Below, piece by piece: positions 54,023-62,068 of a DNA stretch of 64,000 nt. Under the pieces are notes generated by a model that was given only the letters and a program-made list of their open reading frames with translations, did no database searches and was not told the DNA's origin. The stretch covers positions 1-64,000 of the forward strand of contig DGIP01000066.1 of the NCBI GenBank assembly GCA_002386405.1, written 5' to 3'. Position numbers and translations under genes: made by a program. Each line of letters begins with the position of its first letter. Within the stretch, counting starts at the first letter, position 1. Origin of the DNA: Stenotrophomonas maltophilia. Its GTDB lineage: Bacteria > Pseudomonadota > Gammaproteobacteria > Xanthomonadales > Xanthomonadaceae.

Positions 54023-54544
54023 CTACCTCGGCTTACGAAGGAATGGAACAACCAGCAATCCAACAGCTGCTGCCCCCAGCCCCGTACTAACTCGCCAATC
54101 TGCTCCAATGTGCGCCGTTACAACGCAGGCGGTGGTTCCCGCCAATGCAAGCAGCACGGCACAGGCCTGGCCCCAGCGCGTTTCACCGAAATCACCCTCC
54201 AGACGCCGTTTGTTGAGTTCATACGCGAACTCCTGCTGCCTTTCCGCCATCTTCAGAATGCGGTCGCATGACCCCACCAATGCGCTCTCATACTGCGCAA
54301 AGTCTTCTGGGGCTGGCAATGGACCGCTGTGGGACTTCTGCACAACCTGCGCGATCCTGAGTAGCGCCGGATCATGATGCAGGAGCTGGGCTAAAAGCGC
54401 GGCTCTGCTGGACTCGTCCAAGAGGGCAAAAGCCTTGCCCTCGCCCTGCAGGAAATCAGGTTTGCTCGCCGCGGGCGGTGGCGCGATGGTTGAACCGACC
54501 TTCTTGGTCGCGCGATTGCGCCGCTTTCTTCCTTGAGAACTCAC
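54023..54544 (-). CDS. DUF2335 membrane protein
   Basis: 173 residues. Basic N-terminus (GRKRRNRATKK), then the DUF2335 core SGPLPAPEDFAQYESALVGSCDRILKMAERQQEFAYELNKRRL and two C-terminal membrane helices. The family is common near phage and mobile DNA; function unknown. The GTG start has GGAGG six bases upstream, even though it lies 89 bases inside the preceding gene. Confidence 0.72.
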   Translation of the reverse strand: MSSQGRKRRNRATKKVGSTIAPPPAASKPDFLQGEGKAFALLDESSRAALLAQLLHHDPALLRIAQVVQKSHSGPLPAPEDFAQYESALVGSCDRILKMAERQQEFAYELNKRRLEGDFGETRWGQACAVLLALAGTTACVVTAHIGADWRVSTGLGAAAVGLLVVPFLRKPR

Positions 54545-54716
54545 TCTGCGCCTCCCTGAGCAGGTCGCCTACCTGCGACCAGATGTCGTACAGATTATTG
54601 GCCTGCGCATCAACGATCGCGTCCCTTGCCGCCTTGCGCGACAACGTCGGCTGCAGCTCGATCACTGAGCAGTATCCGCGAATGAAAGCGCCGAACCGGT
54701 TCTTTGCAGTCATCAC
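54456..54716 (-). CDS. Small protein of unknown function overlapping the DUF2335 gene
   Basis: 86 residues, not recognised; probably helical (LSRKAARDAIVDAQANNLYDIWSQVGDLLREAQSEFSRKKAAQSRD). GGAGAAGGG directly before the ATG supports expression. The last 89 bases are shared with the downstream gene in another frame, an unusually long overlap. A decayed partial copy lies at 57627-57723. Confidence 0.5.
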   Translation of the reverse strand: MMTAKNRFGAFIRGYCSVIELQPTLSRKAARDAIVDAQANNLYDIWSQVGDLLREAQSEFSRKKAAQSRDQEGRFNHRATARGEQT

Positions 54717-54830
54717 CCTTCTCCAATCAGTTGCCCACAGCGTGGCTCACCAGACTGGCGGATTCGAGAGGGATATCCGACAGCGCTCGACTGCTGCGAG
54801 AGGAGTCCACTCCCCTCAGTTGCCACCCAC

Positions 54831-55559
54831 CTACTTGCCGGGAACAAACAACGGCAACAGTTGCTGGACAACGAGCTCGTGGCCCGCGCGGTTCGGGTGA
54901 TTGGATTGCGCCATCAGGCTGCTGCGATCGCCTCGAAACTGCGAAAACGCCTTCAAGCTGTCCGCCAAGGGGACGCGTTTGGTTGATGCGAGCGAGCGGA
55001 TCATTGTCGCCTGCAGGGCCAGCTTGTCGGTGGGCGCGTTTGGCGACGCCTGGGTATCCCAGGTGGGCGTCAGCAGGATCGGGCAGGCACCGGCAGTGCG
55101 AACGGCCGCGATGATCGCCGTCAGGTTCTGGCGGGACTGGTCCAACGTCAGCCCGCGATCATTGAGCGCGTAGTCGATCAGCACCACGCGCGGGTGGTGG
55201 TCGATGACATCGCGCTGAAGGCGCGTGAGCCCCTTGGTCGAATTCTCGCCACCGACCCCGGCAGTGATGACATTGAGTACTGCATGGGGGAAGCGCCTTG
55301 CCAGCCCATCCTCAAGAAGCCGTGGGTAGGCATCCCGCTTCTGCACCAGAGGCGTCACCCCGTAACCCGCCGGCACGCTGTGGCCAAAGGCCACGATGTT
55401 GACCGTCGAATTGTTTGGCCAGGACACCGAAAGGTCCCGTACAACGGCCTGGAGACATGCGTCGCCCGTAGTGGGTACGGCAGCAGCTTCAGCCCGCCAC
55501 ACCGGCAGCACAGCAGCAAGAAGAACGAGTGCTTTGAAGAGGGGCGTGGTGGACGTCAT
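54831..55559 (-). CDS. Secreted SGNH/GDSL-type esterase
   Basis: 242 residues with signal peptide (FKALVLLAAVLPVWRAEAAA). SGNH blocks: FGHSVPAGYG (Ser nucleophile in an FGHS variant of GDS), GVGGENS, DYALND (Asn) and HPNRAGH (catalytic His). Likely periplasmic or secreted lipase/acylesterase, possibly cell-wall acting. Its neighbours are accessory genes. Confidence 0.8.
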   Translation of the reverse strand: MTSTTPLFKALVLLAAVLPVWRAEAAAVPTTGDACLQAVVRDLSVSWPNNSTVNIVAFGHSVPAGYGVTPLVQKRDAYPRLLEDGLARRFPHAVLNVITAGVGGENSTKGLTRLQRDVIDHHPRVVLIDYALNDRGLTLDQSRQNLTAIIAAVRTAGACPILLTPTWDTQASPNAPTDKLALQATMIRSLASTKRVPLADSLKAFSQFRGDRSSLMAQSNHPNRAGHELVVQQLLPLFVPGK

Positions 55560-55866
55560 GCGCGCATGGTAGCCGACGCGGATTCATTTATCCGGGAGTG
55601 CCACGGGGCGGAGAGTGCACGCCCCGTTCCATCGGGTTGCGCAGCAACCGATGGAACGGGTGAAATCGAATTAACCCACCGCAACCAATTGATTTTGCGA
55701 GCCATTCCCTGAGGAAGGGTGATCCCGATTGAGGTTCCAGGGATGCCATCTCGCCGACGTAGCTGCTGCCCAGGGTCGGCCGCCAATCCGTATCGGGCGC
55801 ATCACGCCTCCAATGTCAGCGGGAACGGGTTAGTCTTTTGCCCATACAACATCAAGAGACGAACCC
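55560..55866. other. 307-base gap with a copy of the tRNA-Gly 3' end
   Basis: No credible open frame. It holds the left direct repeat (55628-55670) and, near the right end, a possible promoter for the endonuclease gene (CATACAACAT about 20 bases before the start). Confidence 0.55.
55628..55670. repeat. Left direct repeat (candidate attachment site)
   Basis: 28 bases (55628-55655) are identical to 57974-58001, then after one mismatch CGGGTGAA and ATCGAA continue the match to the tRNA-Gly 3' end with a four-base gap. Same orientation as the right copy, 2346 bases apart. Confidence 0.65.
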
Positions 55867-57495
55867 ATGGGACGACGGAGCGGCCTGGAAGGATTTTTGC
55901 GCGCAGCCGGCCGGGCAGCGGCCGCCGCGCAGCGCGAGAGCAAGCGTCAGCAGCGGATGCAGACCACGCAGTTGAGGCAGCTGGAACGCCATGAGCGCAT
56001 GGCCGCTGCTCAGCAGAGGCGGGAACTCCAAGCCTTCGACAAGCAGGCGAAAGAGGCCGCTCGGCAGGCGAAGGCCGACTACCTCCAGGACCGGCAGGCC
56101 GAGGCAGATGACCTGAACGCCGAGCTCAAAGACCGCTTGGAGGACCTGGAAGGCTTGCTCCTGCATACACTGTCGGTGAACGACACCATCAGCTTCGACA
56201 GCCTGCGCCACACCGATGCCCATCCTGCCCTCAACGTGCCCAAGGATCTGGTGCCGGGCTTGCCCCCAGACGCATCAATCCCCCCTCCCCCCACCGGCCT
56301 GTCCCGCTTGTGGCCTGGTGCTGGGAAACGGCACTTGGCTGCTCAAGCGGCTGCGCAGCAAGCCCACCAGCAGGTTCTGGACCAATTCCACCGCGCAGAA
56401 GCGCAAAAGAAGCAGCGCCTGGCTGATCTGAGAGCCCAACACGAGACCGCTCGTGCGCTCTACAAGGCCGACGTGGCGCGCCGAAACGCGGAAGTAGATG
56501 AGTTCCAGCGCGCCTATCGGGCGCATGAGCCAGACGCGGTCGTTGCCTACAACGACATGGTCCTGACCCGCTCCGAGTACCCGGCTGAGGGATTCCCGCA
56601 AGCGTTCAAGCTGGCTTATGCAGAGGCATCCAAGGAGCTGGTCATTGAATACGACCTTCCAGAGCTCTCTGTCGTGCCCATGGAAGCCGACTACCGCTAC
56701 GTCAAAACCCGTGATGCGATCGACTCCAAAGCCCGCAAATCCAGCGACATCAAGGCGCTTTACCAGGACATCATCGCCTCAATCGCCTTACGAACCTTGC
56801 ACGAAGCGTTTGAAGCAGACCAAGCCGACGCCTTGGCGTTGGTGACATTCAACGGCGTGGTGGATACGCACGATCCCAGCACTGGGCAAGAAGTCCGCGT
56901 CCCGGTGGTGTCCGTCCGCGCCACCAAGGAAGCGTTCCTTCAGCTTCGGCTTGATCGTGTGGAGAAGGTCCCTTGCCTGCGCAACCTTGGCGCGCAGGTG
57001 TCCAACAGGCCGGACGAGTTGCAGGCCATCAAGCCCATCGTCGAGTTCAACATGGTCGACAAGCGTTTCATTACGCAGTCGGACGTTTTGTCTGGCCTGG
57101 AGGCACGGCCAAACCTGCTCGACCTGACCCCGGGTGAGTTTGAAGCGCTCGTGTCCAACCTCTTCAGTCAAATGGGGCTGGACACCAAGCTGACCCGCAG
57201 CTCACGCGATGGTGGCGTCGACGCAGTGGCCTTTGACACCCGGCCAGTGCTGGGTGGCAAGGTCGTCATCCAAGCCAAGCGCTACCGGGACACAGTGGGC
57301 GTCAGCGCGGTTCGAGACCTCTACGGGACCATGCTCAACGAGGGCGCAAGCAAGGGCATCTTGGTCTGCACCAGCGGTTACGGCACCGCCGCGTTTGAGT
57401 TCGCCAAGGACAAACCCATTGAACTGATCGATGGCGGCGGCTTGCTCTACCTGTTGAGGGAGCATGCCGGCCTGGACGCACGCATTGCACCCTAG
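55867..57495 (+). CDS. Mrr-type restriction endonuclease with long coiled-coil N-terminus
   Basis: 542 residues. The C-terminal 115 residues form an Mrr-like PD-(D/E)xK nuclease domain: LTPGEFEALVSNLFSQMG, then GGVDAVAF (Asp452) and VIQAKRY (Gln469-Ala-Lys471), the variant D-QxK active site. The first 220 residues are Ala/Gln/Arg-rich helices, probably coiled coil, and a middle domain (about 260-430) is unassigned. No methyltransferase or specificity gene is nearby, so a type IV (modification-dependent) or stand-alone defence role is likely. It is the only intact gene of the tRNA-Gly mini-island. Confidence 0.83.
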   Translation: MGRRSGLEGFLRAAGRAAAAAQRESKRQQRMQTTQLRQLERHERMAAAQQRRELQAFDKQAKEAARQAKADYLQDRQAEADDLNAELKDRLEDLEGLLLHTLSVNDTISFDSLRHTDAHPALNVPKDLVPGLPPDASIPPPPTGLSRLWPGAGKRHLAAQAAAQQAHQQVLDQFHRAEAQKKQRLADLRAQHETARALYKADVARRNAEVDEFQRAYRAHEPDAVVAYNDMVLTRSEYPAEGFPQAFKLAYAEASKELVIEYDLPELSVVPMEADYRYVKTRDAIDSKARKSSDIKALYQDIIASIALRTLHEAFEADQADALALVTFNGVVDTHDPSTGQEVRVPVVSVRATKEAFLQLRLDRVEKVPCLRNLGAQVSNRPDELQAIKPIVEFNMVDKRFITQSDVLSGLEARPNLLDLTPGEFEALVSNLFSQMGLDTKLTRSSRDGGVDAVAFDTRPVLGGKVVIQAKRYRDTVGVSAVRDLYGTMLNEGASKGILVCTSGYGTAAFEFAKDKPIELIDGGGLLYLLREHAGLDARIAP

Positions 57496-57534
57496 GGACC
57501 AACGCTAAAGGTGATGCATCCAAACGAAGAAGCT

Positions 57535-57551
57535 GTGACGCATTGCGTCAT
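57535..57551. repeat. Inverted repeat, near copy of the pilA-pilC intergenic palindrome
   Basis: GTGACGC-ATT-GCGTCAT, differing from 46232-46248 in the loop and the final base. It begins 40 bases after the endonuclease stop and may be part of its transcript end. Confidence 0.35.
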
Positions 57552-57626
57552 CATTGCTCGCGCGTTCCCACCCGTGCGCTTCGATTCTCAGGGCAGTCTG
57601 GAGTCCAAAAAATCCCTTGTTAACAC

Positions 57627-57723
57627 GCCGCTTTCTTCCCGGAGATCTCACTCTGCGCCTCCCTGAGCAGGTCGCCTACCTGCTGGCCTGCGCATCAACG
57701 GAATCCAGAGGGGTATCCGACAA
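57627..57723 (-). pseudogene. Truncated remnant of the small gene/DUF2335 gene junction
   Basis: About 58 bases match 54519-54576 closely (CGCCGCTTTCTTCC... to ...GCCTACCTGC), then 22 bases are missing. TGGCCTGCGCATCAACG matches 54599-54615, about 145 bases are missing, and the end resembles 54763-54781 (GGTATCCGACA). The GTG start of the DUF2335 frame and its ribosome-binding site survive, but the frame diverges after about ten codons. Confidence 0.6.
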
Positions 57724-57973
57724 GAAGGCACAGCAACAAAGCAACCAGCACGTGGCGCAGAGTCGCATGACATGACCTCTGCCAGGAGCGCGCTCTTCGA
57801 TTGGGATCATGCGTTCGTCGCACCGATCAATGCTACCGGCGGTTGATTGGGATCCAACCCTACCAGCATCAAGCATGTGCCAATGCACAAGGGAAAAGAG
57901 ATCAAAGTAACAGGCCCCTTGAGTCAAGGGCCGCGCCGACAGGCGCGGGGATCTTGCGGAATGAACGCCAAGC

Positions 57974-58020
57974 TCCATCGGGTTGCGCAGCAACCGATGG
58001 AGCGGGTGAAGGGAATCGAA
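57974..58020. repeat. Right direct repeat at the 3' end of tRNA-Gly (candidate attachment site)
   Basis: Contains a hairpin (CTCCATCG ... CGATGGAG, 57973-58001 region) and the last roughly 20 bases of the tRNA. Paired with 55628-55670. Confidence 0.65.
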
Positions 58021-58071
58021 CCCTCGTCAGTAGCTTGGGAAGCTACAGCTCTACCATTGAGCTACACCCGC
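57998..58071 (-). tRNA. tRNA-Gly (anticodon CCC)
   Basis: Complete cloverleaf on the minus strand: acceptor GCGGGTG/CACCCGC, D-arm GCTC-AATGGTA-GAGC, anticodon arm GTAGC-TTCCCAA-GCTAC with CCC at 34-36, T-arm GAGGG-TTCGATT-CCCTT and an encoded CCA. The anticodon reads GGG. Its 3' end serves as the edge of the mini-island at lower coordinates. Confidence 0.93.
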
Positions 58072-58141
58072 TTGGTGCCGGCAAGTTTATGCGCCGGGGC
58101 GGTAAAAAGGCAACGGGCGGCATGGGCCGCCCGTTGCGATA

Positions 58142-58166
58142 GGCACGACCAACGGTCGTGCCCTAC
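58142..58166 (-). repeat. SMAG/REP-like palindrome
   Basis: Arms GGCACGACC / GGTCGTGCC, ending in CTAC. It lies 12 bases beyond the stop of the autotransporter gene, between it and tRNA-Gly. Confidence 0.8.
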
Positions 58167-58178
58167 CCGCTTTTCAGC

Positions 58179-60008
58179 TTAGAAGCTGCCGCTGACGGTG
58201 GCGAACAGGCTGATGTCGCGCGCCCGCTTCTGTGCCGCGGTGGTGCTCATGCCGACATTGCTGTTCAGGCCGAACAGGCTCATGCGCGCACCCAGCACAG
58301 CGGTGGCGTAGTTCTTGTCGAACTCCAGGCCCGGCACCTTGTACATGCCCACGTCCGGCATGGTCTGCAGCCAGGCGCTGGCCTGCTTGCCGTCTTCGAA
58401 CTCGTGGTCGTAGGTGAGCTGCGCGTACGGCTTGATGCTGCCGCCGTCGAAGCGGGCCTGCCAGCCGATGCGTCCCACGGTGGAGTCGGCATCCTGGTTG
58501 GCATAGCCCAGCGCGGTGGCGCTCGGGTTGGATTCCTCGTAGCCATCCAGCTTGACCTGCTGCCAGATCACCGCAGCCACCGGGCCGTGGCGGAAGCCGC
58601 CTTCGGTGCCGAACTCGTAACCGGCGTTCAGGGCGGCGGTGAGGTTGCTGCCTTCCGGGGAACCGGTGTGGGTGCGCTCGGCCGGGCCCAGCTGCACGCG
58701 GCGGGTCACGTCGTAGTCCAGCCAGCTGTAGCTGACCTGGCCGGTCACCCAGGTGTTCTCGCCATACCAGCCGGCGAACAGGCCCAGGGTGGTGTCGGAC
58801 TGGGTGAAGTCGCCCTTGCTGTTGCCGAAGTCGGCATCCATGCGGCCGTAGCCGGCGAAGCCGCCGACGACCATGCCGTCATGGGCCCAGTCGATGCCGA
58901 ACAGGCCGGCCGGGGCCAAGCCGTCGTACAGGTCGGCGTGGTCGTAGCGCTGCATGTCGCCACGCAGGCCGCCCCACCAGCTCAGGCCATCGGCCGGACG
59001 GCCGTCGAGGTGCCCGCTGACCTGGTCGGCGCGTGCACGGCCCACGGTCTGCGCGGTGTGGGTCAGGATCTGCTGGTTGCGCGGGGCTTCCAGGATCGAC
59101 AGGGTGTACTCACCCAGCATCTGGTGGGTGGCGGTGGTCGGGTGCACGCCATCGGCGAACACGTAGTTGTTGGCCGCGTTCGGGTTGACGTAGGCGGTCG
59201 GGTTGCAGGTCAGCGACGAGGCCGTGGTGCAGGCCGGGCTGGTGACGTTGACGAAGCCGTAGGTGCCCGGGCTGGCGACGATTTCCTGCAGGATGTGGAA
59301 GGTATCCACCGGGATGACCTGCAGGCCGGCGGCCTTCAGGCCACCGAACAGCGCGTCGTTGTAGGCCTTGGCCAGCGCGGTGCCCTGCGCCATGCCCACC
59401 GCGCCACCGGCGCGTGCGGCCGGGGTGAGCCCGATGTCGGGCAGGGTCGGCACGACGATGTACTGCGCGCCGGCGGCCTTGAGGGTGCCCACGATGCCGA
59501 CCTGGTCGGTCACGGCCGCGCCGAGGGTGGCCTGCAGCGGTGCGCCGGCCTGGATGGCGAACAGGTCGTTGGCGCCGCCCCACACGGTGTACAGGGCATT
59601 GGCGTCGGCCTTGCCGCCGTTGGCGGCCAGGTACTGCGCGGTCTGGGTCTTCAGCGAGTAGACCGGAATGGCCGGGGTGCCCGGGGCGAGGGTCTGGGTG
59701 GTGTCCACGCCGACGCGGGCGCCGCCGATGGCGTAGTTGTCACCGCCCTGGCCGTTGCCGTGGGCAGTGGCGTTGGTGCCGTAGTAGTCGGCCACGTACT
59801 GCGCCCACACCCAACCCGGGTTGGTGGTGAACTGGCCGGTGACCGGCTGCACGGAGGCCGGCAGCAGCGGGCGGAAGTAGCCCTGGTCGGTCAGGCTGTC
59901 GCCGATGAAGATGGTCTTCGAATAGGGCGACTGCGCCATGGCCGGCACAGCGGCCAGGGCGATGGCCACGGCCATCAGGGAACGCAGGGGACGCTTGCTG
60001 AGCAGCAT
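58179..60008 (-). CDS. GDSL autotransporter esterase (EstA-like)
   Basis: 609-residue type Va autotransporter. The signal peptide ends at AMA-QS (residue 25). The passenger is a GDSL hydrolase: IFIGDSLTD (Ser38), GGARVG, WGGANDLF and DGVHPTTATHQ. The last roughly 270 residues form the translocator beta-barrel, ending in SGSF. Pseudomonas EstA and Xanthomonas/Stenotrophomonas homologues are surface-anchored esterases affecting rhamnolipid, motility or host interaction. The start at 60008 has AGGAG eight bases upstream; upstream in-frame codons run into the thiS promoter region. Confidence 0.93.
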   Translation of the reverse strand: MLLSKRPLRSLMAVAIALAAVPAMAQSPYSKTIFIGDSLTDQGYFRPLLPASVQPVTGQFTTNPGWVWAQYVADYYGTNATAHGNGQGGDNYAIGGARVGVDTTQTLAPGTPAIPVYSLKTQTAQYLAANGGKADANALYTVWGGANDLFAIQAGAPLQATLGAAVTDQVGIVGTLKAAGAQYIVVPTLPDIGLTPAARAGGAVGMAQGTALAKAYNDALFGGLKAAGLQVIPVDTFHILQEIVASPGTYGFVNVTSPACTTASSLTCNPTAYVNPNAANNYVFADGVHPTTATHQMLGEYTLSILEAPRNQQILTHTAQTVGRARADQVSGHLDGRPADGLSWWGGLRGDMQRYDHADLYDGLAPAGLFGIDWAHDGMVVGGFAGYGRMDADFGNSKGDFTQSDTTLGLFAGWYGENTWVTGQVSYSWLDYDVTRRVQLGPAERTHTGSPEGSNLTAALNAGYEFGTEGGFRHGPVAAVIWQQVKLDGYEESNPSATALGYANQDADSTVGRIGWQARFDGGSIKPYAQLTYDHEFEDGKQASAWLQTMPDVGMYKVPGLEFDKNYATAVLGARMSLFGLNSNVGMSTTAAQKRARDISLFATVSGSF

Positions 60009-60211
60009 GGAAAAAACTCCTTTTTGGGTGATGACGGCCGACGTACGCCGGCGCACGGTGCCATGGTTCCACTGCGCCCCGGCGACATCACGCTGCGCTG
60101 CGGCATGGCCGGGGCCATGGGCACGCAGACACCAACGGGGAGAGGCCGGGACGGGCATCGGTGGGGGCGCAAGGGTACGCAGAACCGACGACTTTGGGGG
60201 ACAATCCCGTC

Positions 60212-60421
60212 ATGAACTTCGTCAACTTCACGCTCAACGGCGACTCCCGCCAGCTTCCGCAAGATTCCACCGTCCTGGACCTGCTGCAGGCCGAACACCT
60301 GACCGAACGCCGGGTGGCGGTGGAGGTCAATGGTGAGATCGTGACCCGCAGCCTGCACGCGACCCATGCGCTGCGCGAAGGCGACCTCGTCGAGATCGTG
60401 CACGCGCTGGGCGGCGGCTGA
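60212..60421 (+). CDS. thiS: Sulfur carrier protein ThiS
   Basis: 69-residue ubiquitin-like sulfur carrier for the thiazole half of thiamine. It starts [16 protein letters not shown] and ends in the required Gly-Gly (GGG), which is adenylated and thiocarboxylated. It precedes thiG with a SMAG element in the 91-base gap. No TPP riboswitch is seen upstream. Confidence 0.92.
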   Translation: MNFVNFTLNGDSRQLPQDSTVLDLLQAEHLTERRVAVEVNGEIVTRSLHATHALREGDLVEIVHALGGG

Positions 60422-60436
60422 CGGTGCGACCGCCCG

Positions 60437-60459
60437 GGCCGGCCAACGGCCGGCGCTAC
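60437..60459 (-). repeat. SMAG/REP-like palindrome between thiS and thiG
   Basis: Arms GCCGGCC / GGCCGGC around AAC, ending GCTAC. It would form a hairpin within a thiS-thiG transcript. Confidence 0.75.
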
Positions 60460-60512
60460 CGGTGCATGCACGATCCGGACAGGAATGGCCTGGTTGGGCG
60501 ATAATTCCTCGC

Positions 60513-61307
60513 ATGACTGCTCATTCTTCCCCCGATTCGCTGGTGATCGCCGGCAAGACCTACGCTTCCCGGCTGCTGACCGGGACCGGCAAGTTCAAGG
60601 ACCTGGATGAAACCCGCATCGCCACCGAGGCGGCCGGGGCCCAGATCGTGACCGTGGCGATCCGCCGCACCAACATCGGGCAGAACCCGGGCGAGCCGAA
60701 CCTGCTGGACGTGCTGCCGCCGGACCGCTACACCATCCTGCCCAACACCGCCGGCTGCTACACCGCCGAAGATGCGGTGCGTACCTGCCGGCTGGCGCGC
60801 GAACTGCTCGATGGCCACAACCTGACCAAGCTGGAAGTGCTGGGCGACCAGAAGACGCTGTACCCGGACGTGGTGCAGACCCTCAAGGCCGCCGAAACGC
60901 TGGTCAAGGACGGCTTCGAGGTGATGGTCTACACCTCCGACGACCCGATCCTGGCCAAGCGCCTGGAAGAGATCGGCTGCGTGGCGGTGATGCCGCTGGC
61001 CGCGCCGATCGGCTCGGGCCTGGGGATCCAGAACAAGTACAACCTGCTGGAAATCATCGAAAGCGCCAAGGTGCCGATCATCGTCGATGCCGGCGTGGGC
61101 ACCGCGTCGGATGCGGCCATTGCGATGGAGCTGGGCTGCGACGGCGTGCTGATGAACACCGCCATTGCCGGCGCACGCAACCCGGTGCTGATGGCCAGCG
61201 CGATGCGCAAGGCGGTTGAAGCCGGGCGCGAAGCGTTCCTGGCCGGGCGCATTCCGCGCAAGCGCTATGCGAGCGCATCTTCGCCGGTGGACGGGTTGAT
61301 CGGCTGA
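60513..61307 (+). CDS. thiG: Thiazole synthase ThiG
   Basis: 264-residue TIM-barrel enzyme that joins deoxyxylulose-5-phosphate, dehydroglycine and ThiS thiocarboxylate into the thiazole phosphate. Conserved blocks: [10 protein letters not shown], the Schiff-base Lys region [20 protein letters not shown] and [12 protein letters not shown]. The ATG at 60513 fits the family; the open frame upstream overlaps thiS. Its stop overlaps the trmB start by one base. Confidence 0.95.
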   Translation: MTAHSSPDSLVIAGKTYASRLLTGTGKFKDLDETRIATEAAGAQIVTVAIRRTNIGQNPGEPNLLDVLPPDRYTILPNTAGCYTAEDAVRTCRLARELLDGHNLTKLEVLGDQKTLYPDVVQTLKAAETLVKDGFEVMVYTSDDPILAKRLEEIGCVAVMPLAAPIGSGLGIQNKYNLLEIIESAKVPIIVDAGVGTASDAAIAMELGCDGVLMNTAIAGARNPVLMASAMRKAVEAGREAFLAGRIPRKRYASASSPVDGLIG

Positions 61308-62041
61308 TGACCAATCCCTTCGACAGCGCTGGCGCCAAGGCGCCGCCCAAGCCCTTCACCGTTACCGAAGGCCGCCGCGAGGTGCGCAGCTTCGTGCTGC
61401 GCCAGGGCCGCTTCACCCCAGCCCAGCAGCGTGCGTTCGATGACCGCTGGCCGCGCTTCGGCCTGGACTTCACCGGCGAGCCGCGCGATCTGGATGCCAC
61501 CTTCGGCCGCGATGCGCGCAAGGTGCTGGAAATCGGCTTCGGCAACGGCGCCGCGCTGCGCTTTGCCGCGCAGCAGGATCCGAGCCGCGATTACATCGGG
61601 CTGGAAGTGCACGCCCCCGGCGTGGGCCGCCTGCTCAATGCACTGGCCGACGACAACGCCGACCACGTGCGCCTGTACCACCACGATGCGGTGGAGGTAC
61701 TGGAAAAGGAAATCGCCGATGGCGCGCTGGATGAAGTGCGCATCTATTTCCCGGACCCGTGGCACAAGAAGCGCCACAACAAGCGCCGCCTGATCCAGCC
61801 GGCGTTTGCCGAACTGCTGGTGCGCAAGCTGCGCGTGGGTGGCCGGCTGCACTGCGCCACCGATTGGGAAGACTACGCCGAGCAGATGTGGGAGGTGCTG
61901 GACGCCACCGCCGGGCTGACCAACCGCGCCGGTCCGCGCGGCCAGGTCGAGCGGCCGGAATGGCGGCCGCAGACGCACTTCGAAACCCGCGGCCAGAAGC
62001 TTGGCCACGGGGTGTGGGACCTGCTGTACGACCGTACCTGA
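61307..62041 (+). CDS. trmB: tRNA (guanine-N7)-methyltransferase
   Basis: 244-residue SAM-dependent enzyme that forms m7G46 in tRNA variable loops. SAM-binding motif [12 protein letters not shown] and the TrmB signature [17 protein letters not shown] are intact. One-base overlap (TGATG) with thiG indicates co-translation. Confidence 0.95.
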   Translation: MTNPFDSAGAKAPPKPFTVTEGRREVRSFVLRQGRFTPAQQRAFDDRWPRFGLDFTGEPRDLDATFGRDARKVLEIGFGNGAALRFAAQQDPSRDYIGLEVHAPGVGRLLNALADDNADHVRLYHHDAVEVLEKEIADGALDEVRIYFPDPWHKKRHNKRRLIQPAFAELLVRKLRVGGRLHCATDWEDYAEQMWEVLDATAGLTNRAGPRGQVERPEWRPQTHFETRGQKLGHGVWDLLYDRT

Positions 62042-62068
62042 TCCCCTTCCAAGGAACCGCGTTACCCC

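Larger units (their letters stand above)
57496..57997. other. 502-base gap with decayed sequence in the mini-island
   Basis: No credible gene. It contains an inverted repeat at 57535-57551, a truncated copy of the 54.5-kb gene pair (57627-57723) and the right direct repeat. A 105-residue minus frame here (57676-57993) shows no sign of being real. Confidence 0.6.

Noticed and set aside
57847-58182. 111-residue frame with a VKGIEPSSVAWEATALPLSYTRL-like segment
   Set aside because: This is the familiar false protein produced by translating tRNA-Gly; it spans the tRNA gene.
60100-60211. Possible TPP riboswitch upstream of thiS
   Set aside because: The conserved THI-box strings (CTGAGA, ACCTGA and partners) are absent.
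58158-60215. 685-residue plus-strand open frame opposite the autotransporter gene
   Set aside because: High-GC antisense shadow: His/Val/Gly-rich composition, no ribosome site or domain, and the opposite strand encodes a complete GDSL autotransporter.
8455-60459. CRISPR array from the many short palindromic repeats
   Set aside because: The repeats are scattered singles or inverted pairs with variable stems and no regular spacers; no cas genes are present. They fit SMAG/REP elements.
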